This document shows, in pieces, positions 1-8,446 of a stretch of 64,000 nt of DNA. A program made the translations under genes and the position numbers. Each line of letters starts with the position of its first letter. Position 1 is the stretch's first letter. The DNA lies in assembly GCF_048553275.1 (NCBI RefSeq), contig NZ_JBLZMW010000015.1, positions 77,539 through 141,538 on the forward strand, written 5' to 3'. The notes below the pieces were generated by a model. It saw only the letters and a list, made by a program, of their open reading frames with translations, was not told the DNA's origin and did no database searches. This stretch comes from Pacificoceanicola sp048553275. GTDB lineage: Bacteria; Pseudomonadota; Alphaproteobacteria; Rhodobacterales; Rhodobacteraceae.

Positions 1-358
1 CGAGCGCCAGCGCTGCGCCACCCTGCAACGCCCGCAACCCCGGCTCCAGGCCTGCCGCACCGACGATCGCCGACATCACCCAATCCGCCGGACGGCTGGC
101 GGCCTCGATCAGCGCCGCGCGCCCGCCCGCGGCTTCGATCCCACTTCCTGCCAGAGCCTCGCGCAATTCCGGCAAGGCGGACTCATCCGCAACGACGGCA
201 ATCTCTGCCCGGAGCGCGATCGCGTCACGCGCCAGCGCAGCCGCGTTGCGACCACCGGTCAGCGCCACGACGTGATAAGCCTCCGGCGCCCGTGCGATCA
301 GGTCGATGGTATTCTGTCCGATAGACCCCGTGGCCCCGAGGATGGAAACGCGCCGCAT
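1..358 (-). CDS. dxr: 1-deoxy-D-xylulose 5-phosphate reductoisomerase, N-terminal part (cut by window edge)
   Basis: Converts DXP to 2-C-methyl-D-erythritol 4-phosphate with NADPH in the cytoplasm, the committed step of the MEP isoprenoid pathway. About 119 N-terminal residues are visible. They start MRRVSILGATGSIGQNT, which is the Rossmann NADPH-binding loop (GATGSIG) at the extreme N-terminus as in all Dxr proteins. The frame is open to base 1, so the C-terminal two thirds lie outside. The start lies 12 bases after the cdsA stop on the same strand, so it is co-transcribed with cdsA and uppS in the usual alphaproteobacterial order. Confidence 0.93.
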   Translation of the reverse strand, partial: MRRVSILGATGSIGQNTIDLIARAPEAYHVVALTGGRNAAALARDAIALRAEIAVVADESALPELREALAGSGIEAAGGRAALIEAASRPADWVMSAIVGAAGLEPGLRALQGGAALAL

Positions 359-370
359 CAGACTCTCCTG

Positions 371-1153
371 TCAGGGCCCCGGCGGGAAGCCGATGATCTG
401 CCCTGCGATCACGAGAAATACCGACGCGCCAAGCATGCCGTCAAAGCGGTCGAGCAAACCGCCGTGTCCCGGTATCAGCGACGAACTGTCCTTGACGCCG
501 CAACGGCGCTTGATGGCGCTTTCCGCAACATCGCCAAGCTGGCTGGCCATGCTGATCGCGACAGACACCCCGGCAAGGCCGGCCCCGGCCACGGTCCATT
601 GCGCAAAGATCAGACCGACAACAGCCGCCGCGATCCAGCCCGCAACCGTTCCGGACCATGTCTTCTTCGGACTGACGCGCGGCCAGAACTTCGGACCGCC
701 GATCATCCGCCCGGCAAAGTAGCCTGCCACATCCGTCACCACGACGACCAGAACCAGCCAGAGCATCCAGAGCAGGCCAAAATCATCGCGCAGGCCTGTC
801 ATGCCAAAACCCGCGAGCAGGATGAGCGCCGTAAAGACACCGTAAGTCACCCCGCCGCGGCCCATACGGCCAAGCCCGACCATCGAGGGCGCCAGCAACA
901 GCGGCAAGGCCACGGCGGCTGGCAAATGCGGTGCCAGAAACGAGACCAGCGCCGCCAGGCCGCCAAGCATCAACGCCTCGGTCCGGCGTTCCGGGTCCAG
1001 CATGCGCACCAGTTCCCAGACCATGAGGCCCGAAATCAAACCGATCAACGCATGAAACCACAGTCCACCAAGCCAGACCGTCATCAGGCCCACAACGATC
1101 ATCGCAACGCCCGACAGAACGCGCGGCTTGAGGTCTTCCCAGTTGGCACTCAT
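371..1153 (-). CDS. cdsA: phosphatidate cytidylyltransferase (CDP-diacylglycerol synthase)
   Basis: Integral membrane enzyme that makes CDP-diacylglycerol from phosphatidic acid and CTP, the precursor of all phospholipid head groups. The 260-residue protein is mostly hydrophobic helices. Near the C-terminus it carries the family signature SQLGDVAESAIKRRCGVKDS followed by PGHGG and DRFDG, with the conserved Asp/Lys residues intact. Length is typical. Its ATG overlaps the uppS stop by 4 bases (ATGA), showing translational coupling, and dxr follows 12 bases downstream. Confidence 0.95.
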   Translation of the reverse strand: MSANWEDLKPRVLSGVAMIVVGLMTVWLGGLWFHALIGLISGLMVWELVRMLDPERRTEALMLGGLAALVSFLAPHLPAAVALPLLLAPSMVGLGRMGRGGVTYGVFTALILLAGFGMTGLRDDFGLLWMLWLVLVVVVTDVAGYFAGRMIGGPKFWPRVSPKKTWSGTVAGWIAAAVVGLIFAQWTVAGAGLAGVSVAISMASQLGDVAESAIKRRCGVKDSSSLIPGHGGLLDRFDGMLGASVFLVIAGQIIGFPPGP

Positions 1154-1875
1154 TTCTTCACGGCTCCAAACCGGCGGTCGCGTCTGGCAAAGGATCGCAC
1201 CAGCTCGCCCAGTTCAAGGGCGGTGAAATCCGGCCAGAGCGTGTCGACAAATTCGTATTCCGCGTAGGCCGATTGCCAGAGCAGGAAGTTCGAAATCCGC
1301 GCCTCGCCGCTGGTGCGGATCACAAGGTCCGGATCCGGCAGGACATGTGTATCAAGATAGCGCGGCAGCGTCTCCTCATCCACCGATGCCGGATCGAGCT
1401 TTCCGTCCGCCACATCCTGCGCCAGCCGTTGCGTGGCGCGGGCGACCTCATCGCGACCCCCATAATTCAGGGCAATGGTCAGGTTCGTCCCCGTGCAGGA
1501 CGCAGTCAGTTGTTCGAGTTCGTCCATGAGGCCGATCAGCTTGTTGTCGAGCCGCACCCGGTCTCCGATAAAGCGGACCTGGACGTTCTGCTTCTTGAGC
1601 GCGCGCGCCTCCTTGGCGATATACCGGCGGAACAGGCTCATCAGCCCGGCCACCTCGACCTGTGTGCGTTTCCAGTTCTCGGTCGAAAAGGCAAAGATCG
1701 TCAGATACTTTATACCAAGGTCGGGGCAGGCTTCGACGACTTCGCGCACCCGTTTGGCGCCCGCGTGATGCCCAAACAGCCGGGGCCGTCCGCGCATGGT
1801 CGCCCAGCGGCCATTGCCATCCATGATGATGGCCACGTGACGCGGGCCATGGGTCTCACGGAGGGAATGTTTCAT
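1150..1875 (-). CDS. uppS: isoprenyl transferase (undecaprenyl diphosphate synthase)
   Basis: Condenses isopentenyl diphosphate onto farnesyl diphosphate to make the C55 lipid carrier for peptidoglycan and other surface polymers. The 241-residue cytoplasmic protein has the catalytic MDGNGRWA motif at residues 18-25, the GHHAGA loop, the FAFSTENW motif and the C-terminal DLVIRTSGE(A)RISNF substrate-binding segment. All are family hallmarks of cis-prenyltransferases. The gene lies between frr (102-base gap) and cdsA (4-base overlap). Confidence 0.95.
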   Translation of the reverse strand: MKHSLRETHGPRHVAIIMDGNGRWATMRGRPRLFGHHAGAKRVREVVEACPDLGIKYLTIFAFSTENWKRTQVEVAGLMSLFRRYIAKEARALKKQNVQVRFIGDRVRLDNKLIGLMDELEQLTASCTGTNLTIALNYGGRDEVARATQRLAQDVADGKLDPASVDEETLPRYLDTHVLPDPDLVIRTSGEARISNFLLWQSAYAEYEFVDTLWPDFTALELGELVRSFARRDRRFGAVKK

Positions 1876-1977
1876 CAGGGCGTCCTTGCAATCCGGCTTC
1901 AGCCGGAAGTGTAGATGATCGCTCAGGCACTCGCCAAAGGCAACGGGCGGGTCGGCAAGACACCGCCCGGACCCGGC

Positions 1978-2541
1978 TCAGACCTGCATGATCTCTTCTT
2001 GCTTGTTCTCAAGCGCCGCATCGACGTTCTTGATGTATTTGTCGGTCAGCTCCTGGACTTCCTGCTCCCAGAACTTCTGGTCATCCTCGCTGAGGCCATC
2101 GGCCTTGGCTTTCTTGATCTGGTCCATCCCGTCGCGGCGTACGTTTCGGACGCTGACGCGGGCGTGTTCGGCATAGGTACCGGCAACTTTGCCAAGCTCG
2201 CGGCGACGCTCTTCGTTCAACTCCGGGATCGGGAGCATGATGATCGTGCCGTTGAGCTGCGGATTGATGCCGAGGCCCGACTCGCGGATGGCCTTTTCAA
2301 CCTTGCCGACAAGACCCTTGTCCCACACGTTGATCGTGACCATGCGCGGCTCCGGCACGTTGACCGTCCCGACCTGGTTGATCGGTGTCATGCTGCCATA
2401 GGCATCGACCATGATCGGCTCAAGCATTGAGCCGGACGCACGACCTGTGCGCAGCGACGCGAATTCGGTACGCAAGTTGGCGATCGCGCCATCCATGCGG
2501 CGCTTCAGATCATCGGTATCAAGCTCGAAATCTTCTGACAT
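1978..2541 (-). CDS. frr: ribosome recycling factor
   Basis: Splits post-termination ribosomes together with EF-G. The 187-residue protein matches the normal length (about 185). It has the conserved core LRTGRASGSMLEPIMVDAYG and PLNQVGTV-like (TPINQVGTVNVPEPRM) strands, and the C-terminal helix with DEIKKA-type sequence (GMDQIKKAKADGLSEDD). In relatives frr directly follows pyrH. Here a 1.27-kb gap holding an antiparallel regulator gene separates them, so frr probably has its own promoter in the gap at 2542-2882. Confidence 0.96.
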   Translation of the reverse strand: MSEDFELDTDDLKRRMDGAIANLRTEFASLRTGRASGSMLEPIMVDAYGSMTPINQVGTVNVPEPRMVTINVWDKGLVGKVEKAIRESGLGINPQLNGTIIMLPIPELNEERRRELGKVAGTYAEHARVSVRNVRRDGMDQIKKAKADGLSEDDQKFWEQEVQELTDKYIKNVDAALENKQEEIMQV

Positions 2542-2882
2542 CTGCCTGTCTCTCCCCTGTTCGGTGTCGCCGAAACCCGGCGGCGCAATTTGGTGATGCT
2601 ATAACCAAAGAACGTGCGTGTTGTATAGAGCATGGCTTTGGAGGGAAACCGTAAATTCGGCGAGTTCCGGCACCGCATGGGCCGGGCATCGCGGCGCATG
2701 CAAATGCTGTGCGGAATTCATCGAACCCAACCCTGTTCGAAAAGCCTGCCAGATTGCGGCATCGCTCAGAATTCTCCCGATTTCGTGCGCAAAAGGCAGG
2801 TCAAGGCAAGAGAGTCTTTACGTTTCTGCTCCAAAACAGCTCGTACCGCAGCAGGATCGGCGGGTTTCATAAAGAGGACAGG
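2542..2882. other. 341-bp divergent intergenic region between frr and a GlxA-type regulator
   Basis: No convincing gene was found: frames here lack a ribosome binding site and recognisable sequence. It must hold divergent promoters for frr (minus) and the regulator (plus). A purine-rich AAAGAGGACAGG precedes the ATG at 2883. I could not define -35/-10 elements with confidence. Confidence 0.4.
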
Positions 2883-3857
2883 ATGCAAGTCTGTTTCGTG
2901 GTATGCCCCGACGCGCCCATGCTGGATATGGCCCTGACGCGGCATGTGCTGGAACACGCCAACCGCGCCGCCGGACGGCCCTTGATCACCTTCCGCACCC
3001 GCACCCTGACCGGAGAGCCGGTCGCCACCGCCGAGGGCGCGCGGCTCTTTCCTGATGCCAAGGGCTGGGATCGTGGGCCGGGGCTCGATCTTATTCTTGT
3101 CTTCGCCGGCCAAAGCCCCTTGGCGCGGATTCCCTTTGGACTTCGTGGGTTCTTGCTCGATGCGGACCGGATCGGCGCAACGATTGGCGGGATTGGGTCC
3201 GGGACGCAAATTCTGGCCGAGCTGGGCTTGCTAGCCGGGCGTGAGGCTGTGCTGTCAGGCCCCTTGCCGCAGGACCGCGATCCGCTCTGGCCTGACATCG
3301 CGCGCACGCAGGCTCCCTTTGTCCTGGCGCGGCAGCGTCTGACGACGCCCGGCGGCCTGACGGTGATCGATTCCCTTCTGGCATGGCTGTCGCGGGCCAT
3401 CGCTCCGGAACTTGCCGCGGAAATCCGCCGCGCGGCGCTGAACGGTGCCGCCCTCCCATCGCGCCCCAAGAACGAAGAAACCGCAGACCCCCTGCTCAGC
3501 CGGATGGAATCGGTCATGTCCGCGCATATCGACACGCCGCTGCCCCTGTCCGCCATCGCGCGAGAGCTCGACTTGTCACCAAAGCAGATGCGCCACCGCT
3601 GCCAGACCGGCCTTGGCAAGACACCAAGCCAAGTTTATCTTGATCTGCGGCTCGCGCGGGCAAGGCGTTTGGTGCAGGAAACCGGGCAAACCGTGCATGA
3701 AATCGCCAAAGCCACCGGCTTTGTCTCTCCCTCGGCCTTCACCCGAAGCTACAAGTCGCACTACGGCGAGACGCCAAGGGCGCTGCGCGCATCAAAACGC
3801 CAGAGTGTCAGCCGTGGACGCGCGTATACGTCCCCTGCCCTGCAAGGATCCCCTTGA
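2883..3857 (+). CDS. GlxA-family transcriptional regulator (DJ-1/PfpI-like domain plus AraC-type HTH)
   Basis: Probable DNA-binding activator of 324 residues. Residues 1-190 form a DJ-1/PfpI-like amidotransferase fold; the region of the family's nucleophile elbow reads GGIGSGTQILAELGLL, with no cysteine there, so it is a ligand-sensing rather than enzymatic domain. Residues about 220-305 are a double helix-turn-helix AraC domain (LSAIARELDLSPKQMRHRC, then HEIAKATGFVSPSAFTRSYK). ATG 2883 is chosen because AAAGAGGACAGG precedes it; an upstream in-frame extension is possible but lacks family sequence. Its 3' end overlaps the 3' end of pyrH on the opposite strand by 50 bases. Target genes are unknown. 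Confidence 0.85.
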   Translation: MQVCFVVCPDAPMLDMALTRHVLEHANRAAGRPLITFRTRTLTGEPVATAEGARLFPDAKGWDRGPGLDLILVFAGQSPLARIPFGLRGFLLDADRIGATIGGIGSGTQILAELGLLAGREAVLSGPLPQDRDPLWPDIARTQAPFVLARQRLTTPGGLTVIDSLLAWLSRAIAPELAAEIRRAALNGAALPSRPKNEETADPLLSRMESVMSAHIDTPLPLSAIARELDLSPKQMRHRCQTGLGKTPSQVYLDLRLARARRLVQETGQTVHEIAKATGFVSPSAFTRSYKSHYGETPRALRASKRQSVSRGRAYTSPALQGSP

Positions 3858-4539
3858 ACCCGCCGGGTTCGTCAAGCGAGAATACGATAATCGGCAGATT
3901 GTTGTCGCGGGCCAGAGCGATAGCGCTGGCGTCCATGACATTGAGATGCTGCGCAAGCACATCGTCATAGGACACGCTGTCGTAGCGCACCGCATCGGCA
4001 TGTTTGACCGGATCCTTGTCGTAGACGCCGTCCACCTTCGTGCCCTTGAAGATTGCTTCGCAGGCCATTTCATTCGCCCGCAGCGTCGCGGCCGTGTCGG
4101 TGGTGAAATATGGATTTCCCGTTCCGGCGGCAAAAATGCAGACACGCTTTTTCTCAAGGTGACGCACGGCACGTCGGCGAATGTAGGGTTCGGCCACCTC
4201 ATCCATGCGAATGGCACTGATGACCCGGCAAAACACCCCCAACCCTTCGAGCGCGGACTGCAGCGCAAGGGCGTTCATCACTGTCGCAAGCATGCCCATG
4301 TAATCCGCCGTGGTGCGTTCCATGCCCTGCGCGCTGCCCGCGAGCCCGCGAAAAATGTTGCCGCCGCCAATCACCATGCAGATCTCGACGCCCATGTCGT
4401 GCACGGTTTTCACTTCGTTGGCGATGCGCTGAACCGTCGGCGGATGCAGGCCAAAGCCCTGATCCCCCATCAAGGCCTCGCCGGAGATCTTCAACATCAC
4501 GCGTCTGAACTTTGTTTCTGGCGTGCCGGTTTCGGTCAT
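3808..4539 (-). CDS. pyrH: UMP kinase
   Basis: Phosphorylates UMP to UDP in pyrimidine nucleotide synthesis; the bacterial hexameric enzyme of the amino acid kinase fold. The 243-residue protein starts MTETGTPETKFRRVMLKISG and contains KISGEALMG, the GGGNIFRG loop, the DYMGMLATVMNALAL helix and TVDGVYDKDP-like substrate segment (KVDGVYDKDPVKH). A start 12 bases upstream (4551) is possible, but GGAG inside that extension is a good ribosome binding site for the ATG at 4539. In relatives it sits directly upstream of frr; here a regulator gene lies between. Confidence 0.95.
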   Translation of the reverse strand: MTETGTPETKFRRVMLKISGEALMGDQGFGLHPPTVQRIANEVKTVHDMGVEICMVIGGGNIFRGLAGSAQGMERTTADYMGMLATVMNALALQSALEGLGVFCRVISAIRMDEVAEPYIRRRAVRHLEKKRVCIFAAGTGNPYFTTDTAATLRANEMACEAIFKGTKVDGVYDKDPVKHADAVRYDSVSYDDVLAQHLNVMDASAIALARDNNLPIIVFSLDEPGGFKGILAGQGTYTRVHG

Positions 4540-4660
4540 GTTGCGCTCCATCTAGGCTGGGGGATATGATCGCGCCATATTTGGCGCAAATCCGCAGTGG
4601 CTGCAATGGCTCGCTGCTGCAATGCGGCAATGGCAAGCAACAGGACCGGACCAGAGCAAA

Positions 4661-5572
4661 ATGGCAGTGTCGCACATGGTGGCCGCGAGAGAAATCGCGC
4701 GAGAATTCGACCCTGCGCGGCCGGTTTTGATCGCCGGACCCACGGCCAGCGGAAAATCCGCGCTGGCGCTGGCGCTCGCCGAACTACAGGGCGGCGTGAT
4801 CGTCAACGCTGACGCCATTCAGGTCTACGAGAACTGGCGAATCCTGACCGCGCGGCCCTCCGCTGAAGACGAAAACCGTGCACCCCATGCGCTTTATGGG
4901 CACGTGGCGGGCGATACGCCCTATTCCGTCGGAGACTGGCTGCGGGCTGTTGCGGACTTGCGCCAATCCGGGGCGCGGTTGATCGTGACTGGCGGCACGG
5001 GGCTGTATTTCACTGCCCTGACCGATGGATTGGCGGAGATTCCGGCCACGCCGCCGGAGATCCGCGCGGAAGGCGCCGCGCTGCTGGCAAAGATCGGGCT
5101 CGAAGCAATGGTCGCGGACTTGGATGCCGAAACCGCCGCGCGCATTGATCGGAACAATCCGGCCCGCGTGATGCGCGCCTGGGAGGTGCTTCGGAGCACG
5201 GGACAGGGGCTGGCCGCCTGGCAGGCGCAGACACCGCCGCCACTCTTGCCGCTCAATCATGCGCAAACTGCCCTTTTTGAGGCGCCAAAAGACTGGCTGA
5301 CACCGCGGATCGAGGCACGATTCGACAAGATGATCGCCACCGGAGCATTGGAGGAGGCACAGGCCAACCTGCCTTCCTGGTCCCCGACCCTGCCGTCTTC
5401 AAAGGCCATCGGAGCGGCCGAGTTGATTGCCGTGGTGCGGGGGGAGATGCCGCTCCCGGCCGCCTCTGCGCGCGCCACGATCCTGACGCGGCAATTCGCC
5501 AAGCGCCAGCGCACATGGTTCAAGGCCCGCATGTCCGGCTGGCGCAGGGTTCATCCCGGGGCGTTGGCATGA
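4661..5572 (+). CDS. miaA: tRNA dimethylallyltransferase
   Basis: Transfers the dimethylallyl group from DMAPP to A37 of tRNAs that read codons starting with U. The P-loop GPTASGKS lies at residues 26-33, followed by NADAIQVYENW (substrate Asp), the RPSAEDENRAPHALYGHV segment and VTGGTGLYFTAL, all typical of MiaA. The C-terminal KRQRTWFK motif is present. Length from this start is 303 residues. The start is uncertain: in-frame ATGs at 4622, 4661 and 4676 all have weak ribosome binding sites. The stop overlaps the next gene by 4 bases (ATGA). Confidence 0.92.
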   Translation: MAVSHMVAAREIAREFDPARPVLIAGPTASGKSALALALAELQGGVIVNADAIQVYENWRILTARPSAEDENRAPHALYGHVAGDTPYSVGDWLRAVADLRQSGARLIVTGGTGLYFTALTDGLAEIPATPPEIRAEGAALLAKIGLEAMVADLDAETAARIDRNNPARVMRAWEVLRSTGQGLAAWQAQTPPPLLPLNHAQTALFEAPKDWLTPRIEARFDKMIATGALEEAQANLPSWSPTLPSSKAIGAAELIAVVRGEMPLPAASARATILTRQFAKRQRTWFKARMSGWRRVHPGALA

Positions 5573-6411
5573 GCGGCGTGCCCACCTTTCTGCGCAAGGC
5601 CATGCCTCCGGCCCCGGCTCCGAAAGGACCGGTTGCCTGCGGCTCTTTTGGTCTCGCGGCGCAGGGTGCGGCCTGGAAATACGGTTTGCAACATGACCGG
5701 CCAGACAACTATTTGTTGTGGATCACACGGGGTCAGGGCCGGGTGATCGTAAACGGGGTCCGGCGCGGCCTGTCGATGCACAGCGCCCTTTTTCTGCCTG
5801 CAGGCACCCTGTTCTCCGTCGATCTGCCCAACACCGCGCAGGCGCTCTATCTTGAAAGCCCGGCGGGGCTGACCGGCAGGCTGCCGAAAGATCCCGTGCA
5901 CCTGCGCATCCGCGAGAGCCTGGCACAGGCAGAACTGACGGGCACCATGGACACGATTCAACGCGAGCTTGCACAACGCAGGCCACTGCTGGAAGAGGCC
6001 ATCGAGGCGTATGTCGCGTTGCTGGGGGTATGGCTGAACCGGCAGATGCAGGCGGGACAGGCGGACGAGAGCCGCGACACCGCCGCCACACGGCTTGTTC
6101 GGCAATTCGCCCAGAAGGTCACCCGGGATTTTCGAACGCCTCTTGCGATGGCGGCCTATGCGGAAGCTCTGAACGTGACCCCCACGCATCTGAGCCGCGT
6201 GTGCCGCCAGACCTGTGGCAAGACCGCCGCCGATATATTGACCGAACGCAAATTGCACGCGGCACGCATTGCCCTCGCCAGCCCCACGCCCGCCGTGCAG
6301 ATCATCGCCCGCGATCTCGGCTTTGCCTCGCCGGCCTATTTCACCCGGTTCGTGCAAAATCACACCGGACTGTCGCCGACGGCCCTGCGGGCGCAATCGC
6401 GCAGCCGCTGA
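5569..6411 (+). CDS. AraC-family transcriptional regulator
   Basis: 280-residue regulator with an N-terminal cupin-like sensing domain (about residues 15-125, with hydrophobic strands YLLWITRGQGRVIVNG and ALFLPAGTLFSVD) and a C-terminal AraC double helix-turn-helix (about 185-280; MAAYAEALNVTPTHLSRVC and VQIIARDLGFASPAYFTRF). The ATG overlaps the miaA stop (ATGA at 5569-5572), so translation is coupled to miaA. No structural gene is co-directional immediately downstream except a solute-binding protein 205 bases away, which is a candidate target by position only. Confidence 0.85.
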   Translation: MSGVPTFLRKAMPPAPAPKGPVACGSFGLAAQGAAWKYGLQHDRPDNYLLWITRGQGRVIVNGVRRGLSMHSALFLPAGTLFSVDLPNTAQALYLESPAGLTGRLPKDPVHLRIRESLAQAELTGTMDTIQRELAQRRPLLEEAIEAYVALLGVWLNRQMQAGQADESRDTAATRLVRQFAQKVTRDFRTPLAMAAYAEALNVTPTHLSRVCRQTCGKTAADILTERKLHAARIALASPTPAVQIIARDLGFASPAYFTRFVQNHTGLSPTALRAQSRSR

Positions 6412-6616
6412 GCTTTGCCCAGGTCAAATAACGCAGGAGAATTGGCGTTTCAGGAACATTTTGCCGATACTGGCCGGTCCGGACCCGAAGAAACGAAGCA
6501 TTGACCCCGGGCAAAGAGTCATGCGCAATAGTCCCTGAAGGGTGCAGACCATGCCTCGCATCTCGGGCATCAGGACGCGCGCCACGGGAACTCAGGCCGA
6601 TCTCAGGGAGACACGC

Positions 6617-8287
6617 ATGACGCATACGTCCGACGGCACCCGGATCCATCCGGCGGCCCGTATGTACGCAGAAGAACTCAGGGCCGGGCTGCTGGATCGC
6701 CGCGAGTTTCTTGTGCGGACCACGGCTCTGGGCGTGTCGGTCCCGGCGGCCTATGCGTTTGGCGGTCTGGGGAGTCCTGCCGAGGCCGCCACCCCCATGC
6801 AGCAAGGTGGCACCCTGCGCATTCAGCAAGAAGTGCGTGCCCTGAAGGACCCGCGCACCTTTGATTGGACGCAGATTTCCAATTTTACCCGCGGCTGGCT
6901 CGAATACATGGTCGAATACAACCGCGACGGCAGCCTGCGCGGCATGCTGCTCGAAAGCTGGGAAGCCAATGACGATGCCACCGAGTACACGTTGAACGTG
7001 CGCAAGGGCGTGACGTGGAATACCGGCGAGGCCTTTACCTCCGCCGATGTGGTGCGGATGATCGCGTATTGGTGCGACCGCTCCGTCGAGGGCAATTCGA
7101 TGGCCGCGCGCATGGCACCGCTGATTGACGCAGAGACGAACAAACTCATGGCGGGCGCGGTCACGGCGGTGGACGACCACACGGTCAGGATCGTGCTGCC
7201 CATCTCGGACATCACGATCATTGCCGGCATGGCCGACTACCCGGCCGCCGTCGTTCACAGCTCTCACGACCCGGCAGCCATGCTGACCAATCCCATCGGC
7301 ACCGGACCCTACCTGCCCGAAAGCCTTGAGGTCGGTAAAAAGGGGGTGCTGGTCAGGAACGTGGATCATCAATGGTGGGGCGCCTCGGCAAACGGCATCG
7401 GTGGCGCCGCGCTCGACCGGATCGAATTCCTCGACTATGGCACGGACCCCGCCGCGTGGATCGCTGCCATAGAGGCCGACGAAGTCGACATGCTGTATCA
7501 GAATGTGAACGAATTCATCGCGATCGGCGACGCCATTGGCCTGGAGAAATCCGAGGTCGTCACCGGGGCCACCGTCGTCATTCGGTTCAATCAACAAACG
7601 CTGGTTGACGGAACCGCGATCTATGCCGATCCGAAGCTGCGCGAGATTTTGGTCAAGGCGGTCGACAATGGCATCTGTCTTGAACTGGGCTATGCCGGGC
7701 TTGGCACAGTGGCCGAGAACCACCATGTCGCGCCGGTCCATCCGGAATACGCCGATATCGGTCCGGCCCCCTATGCGCCGCGGGACGCCGCCGCACGTCT
7801 CGAAGAGATCGGCATGGCCGCGTTCGAGCATGAGTTGGTTTCGCTGGATGACGGATTCACAAAGAACACGGCAGATGCCGCCGCCGCCCAGCTGCGCGAC
7901 GCCGGGATAAAGGTCCGTCGGCGGGTTCTGCCCGGATCGACGTTCTGGAATGATTGGGCCAAGTATCCGTTCTCGACCACGGAATGGAACCACCGCCCGC
8001 TGGGTGTTCAGGTGCTTGCGCTGGCCTATCGGACGGGTGAGGCGTGGAATGAGTCCGGCTATTCCAACCCCGACTTTGACATCCGGTTGAACGCCGCCCT
8101 GTCGATTGCCGATGCCGAGGCGCGGCGCACGGTGATGGCCGAGATCGAAACGATCCTGCGCGGTGATTGGGTCATCATCCAGCCATATTGGCGCTCCCTC
8201 TATCGGCATTTCCGGCCCGGTGTTCTGGGCGCGGACATGCATCCGTCGTTTGAGATCCATCTCTACAAACTCGGCTTCGCGGCCTGA
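6617..8287 (+). CDS. Tat-exported ABC transporter substrate-binding protein, family 5 (peptide/nickel type)
   Basis: Periplasmic solute receptor of 556 residues. After a 30-residue cytoplasmic-type leader it has a twin-arginine signal LDRREFLVRTTALGVSVPAA and a probable cleavage after AEA. The mature part shows family 5 features: QQGGTLRIQQEV start, ESWEANDDATEYTLNVRKGV, the TGPYLPE strand and the C-terminal two-domain pattern. ATG 6617 follows CAGGGAGAC, a good ribosome binding site; an in-frame start at 6542 is less likely. No permease or ATPase gene is adjacent, so it is an orphan receptor in this window. Substrate unknown. Confidence 0.85.
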   Translation: MTHTSDGTRIHPAARMYAEELRAGLLDRREFLVRTTALGVSVPAAYAFGGLGSPAEAATPMQQGGTLRIQQEVRALKDPRTFDWTQISNFTRGWLEYMVEYNRDGSLRGMLLESWEANDDATEYTLNVRKGVTWNTGEAFTSADVVRMIAYWCDRSVEGNSMAARMAPLIDAETNKLMAGAVTAVDDHTVRIVLPISDITIIAGMADYPAAVVHSSHDPAAMLTNPIGTGPYLPESLEVGKKGVLVRNVDHQWWGASANGIGGAALDRIEFLDYGTDPAAWIAAIEADEVDMLYQNVNEFIAIGDAIGLEKSEVVTGATVVIRFNQQTLVDGTAIYADPKLREILVKAVDNGICLELGYAGLGTVAENHHVAPVHPEYADIGPAPYAPRDAAARLEEIGMAAFEHELVSLDDGFTKNTADAAAAQLRDAGIKVRRRVLPGSTFWNDWAKYPFSTTEWNHRPLGVQVLALAYRTGEAWNESGYSNPDFDIRLNAALSIADAEARRTVMAEIETILRGDWVIIQPYWRSLYRHFRPGVLGADMHPSFEIHLYKLGFAA

Positions 8288-8396
8288 TCGGACCCTGTCG
8301 TCAGGGGCGACTGACCCGCAGGTAGGCCTTCGGCACCGGCGAGGCGGACCACGGCGTCATTTACACATCCGGCCGCTTTCGCATAGGTTTCAACTA

Positions 8397-8415
8397 TGGC
8401 GTTTATTGAACGCCA
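8397..8415. promoter_or_regulatory. inverted repeat upstream of EEP-family gene
   Basis: TGGCGTT, five bases, AACGCCA: a perfect 7-bp inverted repeat 32 bases before the ATG at 8447. It could be an operator or a small RNA hairpin in the leader. Only the symmetry is seen. Confidence 0.35.
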
Positions 8416-8446
8416 ATAGCAACAACTGCCGCGAGAGGAATTTTCC

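Noticed and set aside
6341..8260. 639-codon minus-strand frame
   Set aside because: Antisense to the solute-binding protein gene, which has a Tat signal, ribosome binding site and family motifs.
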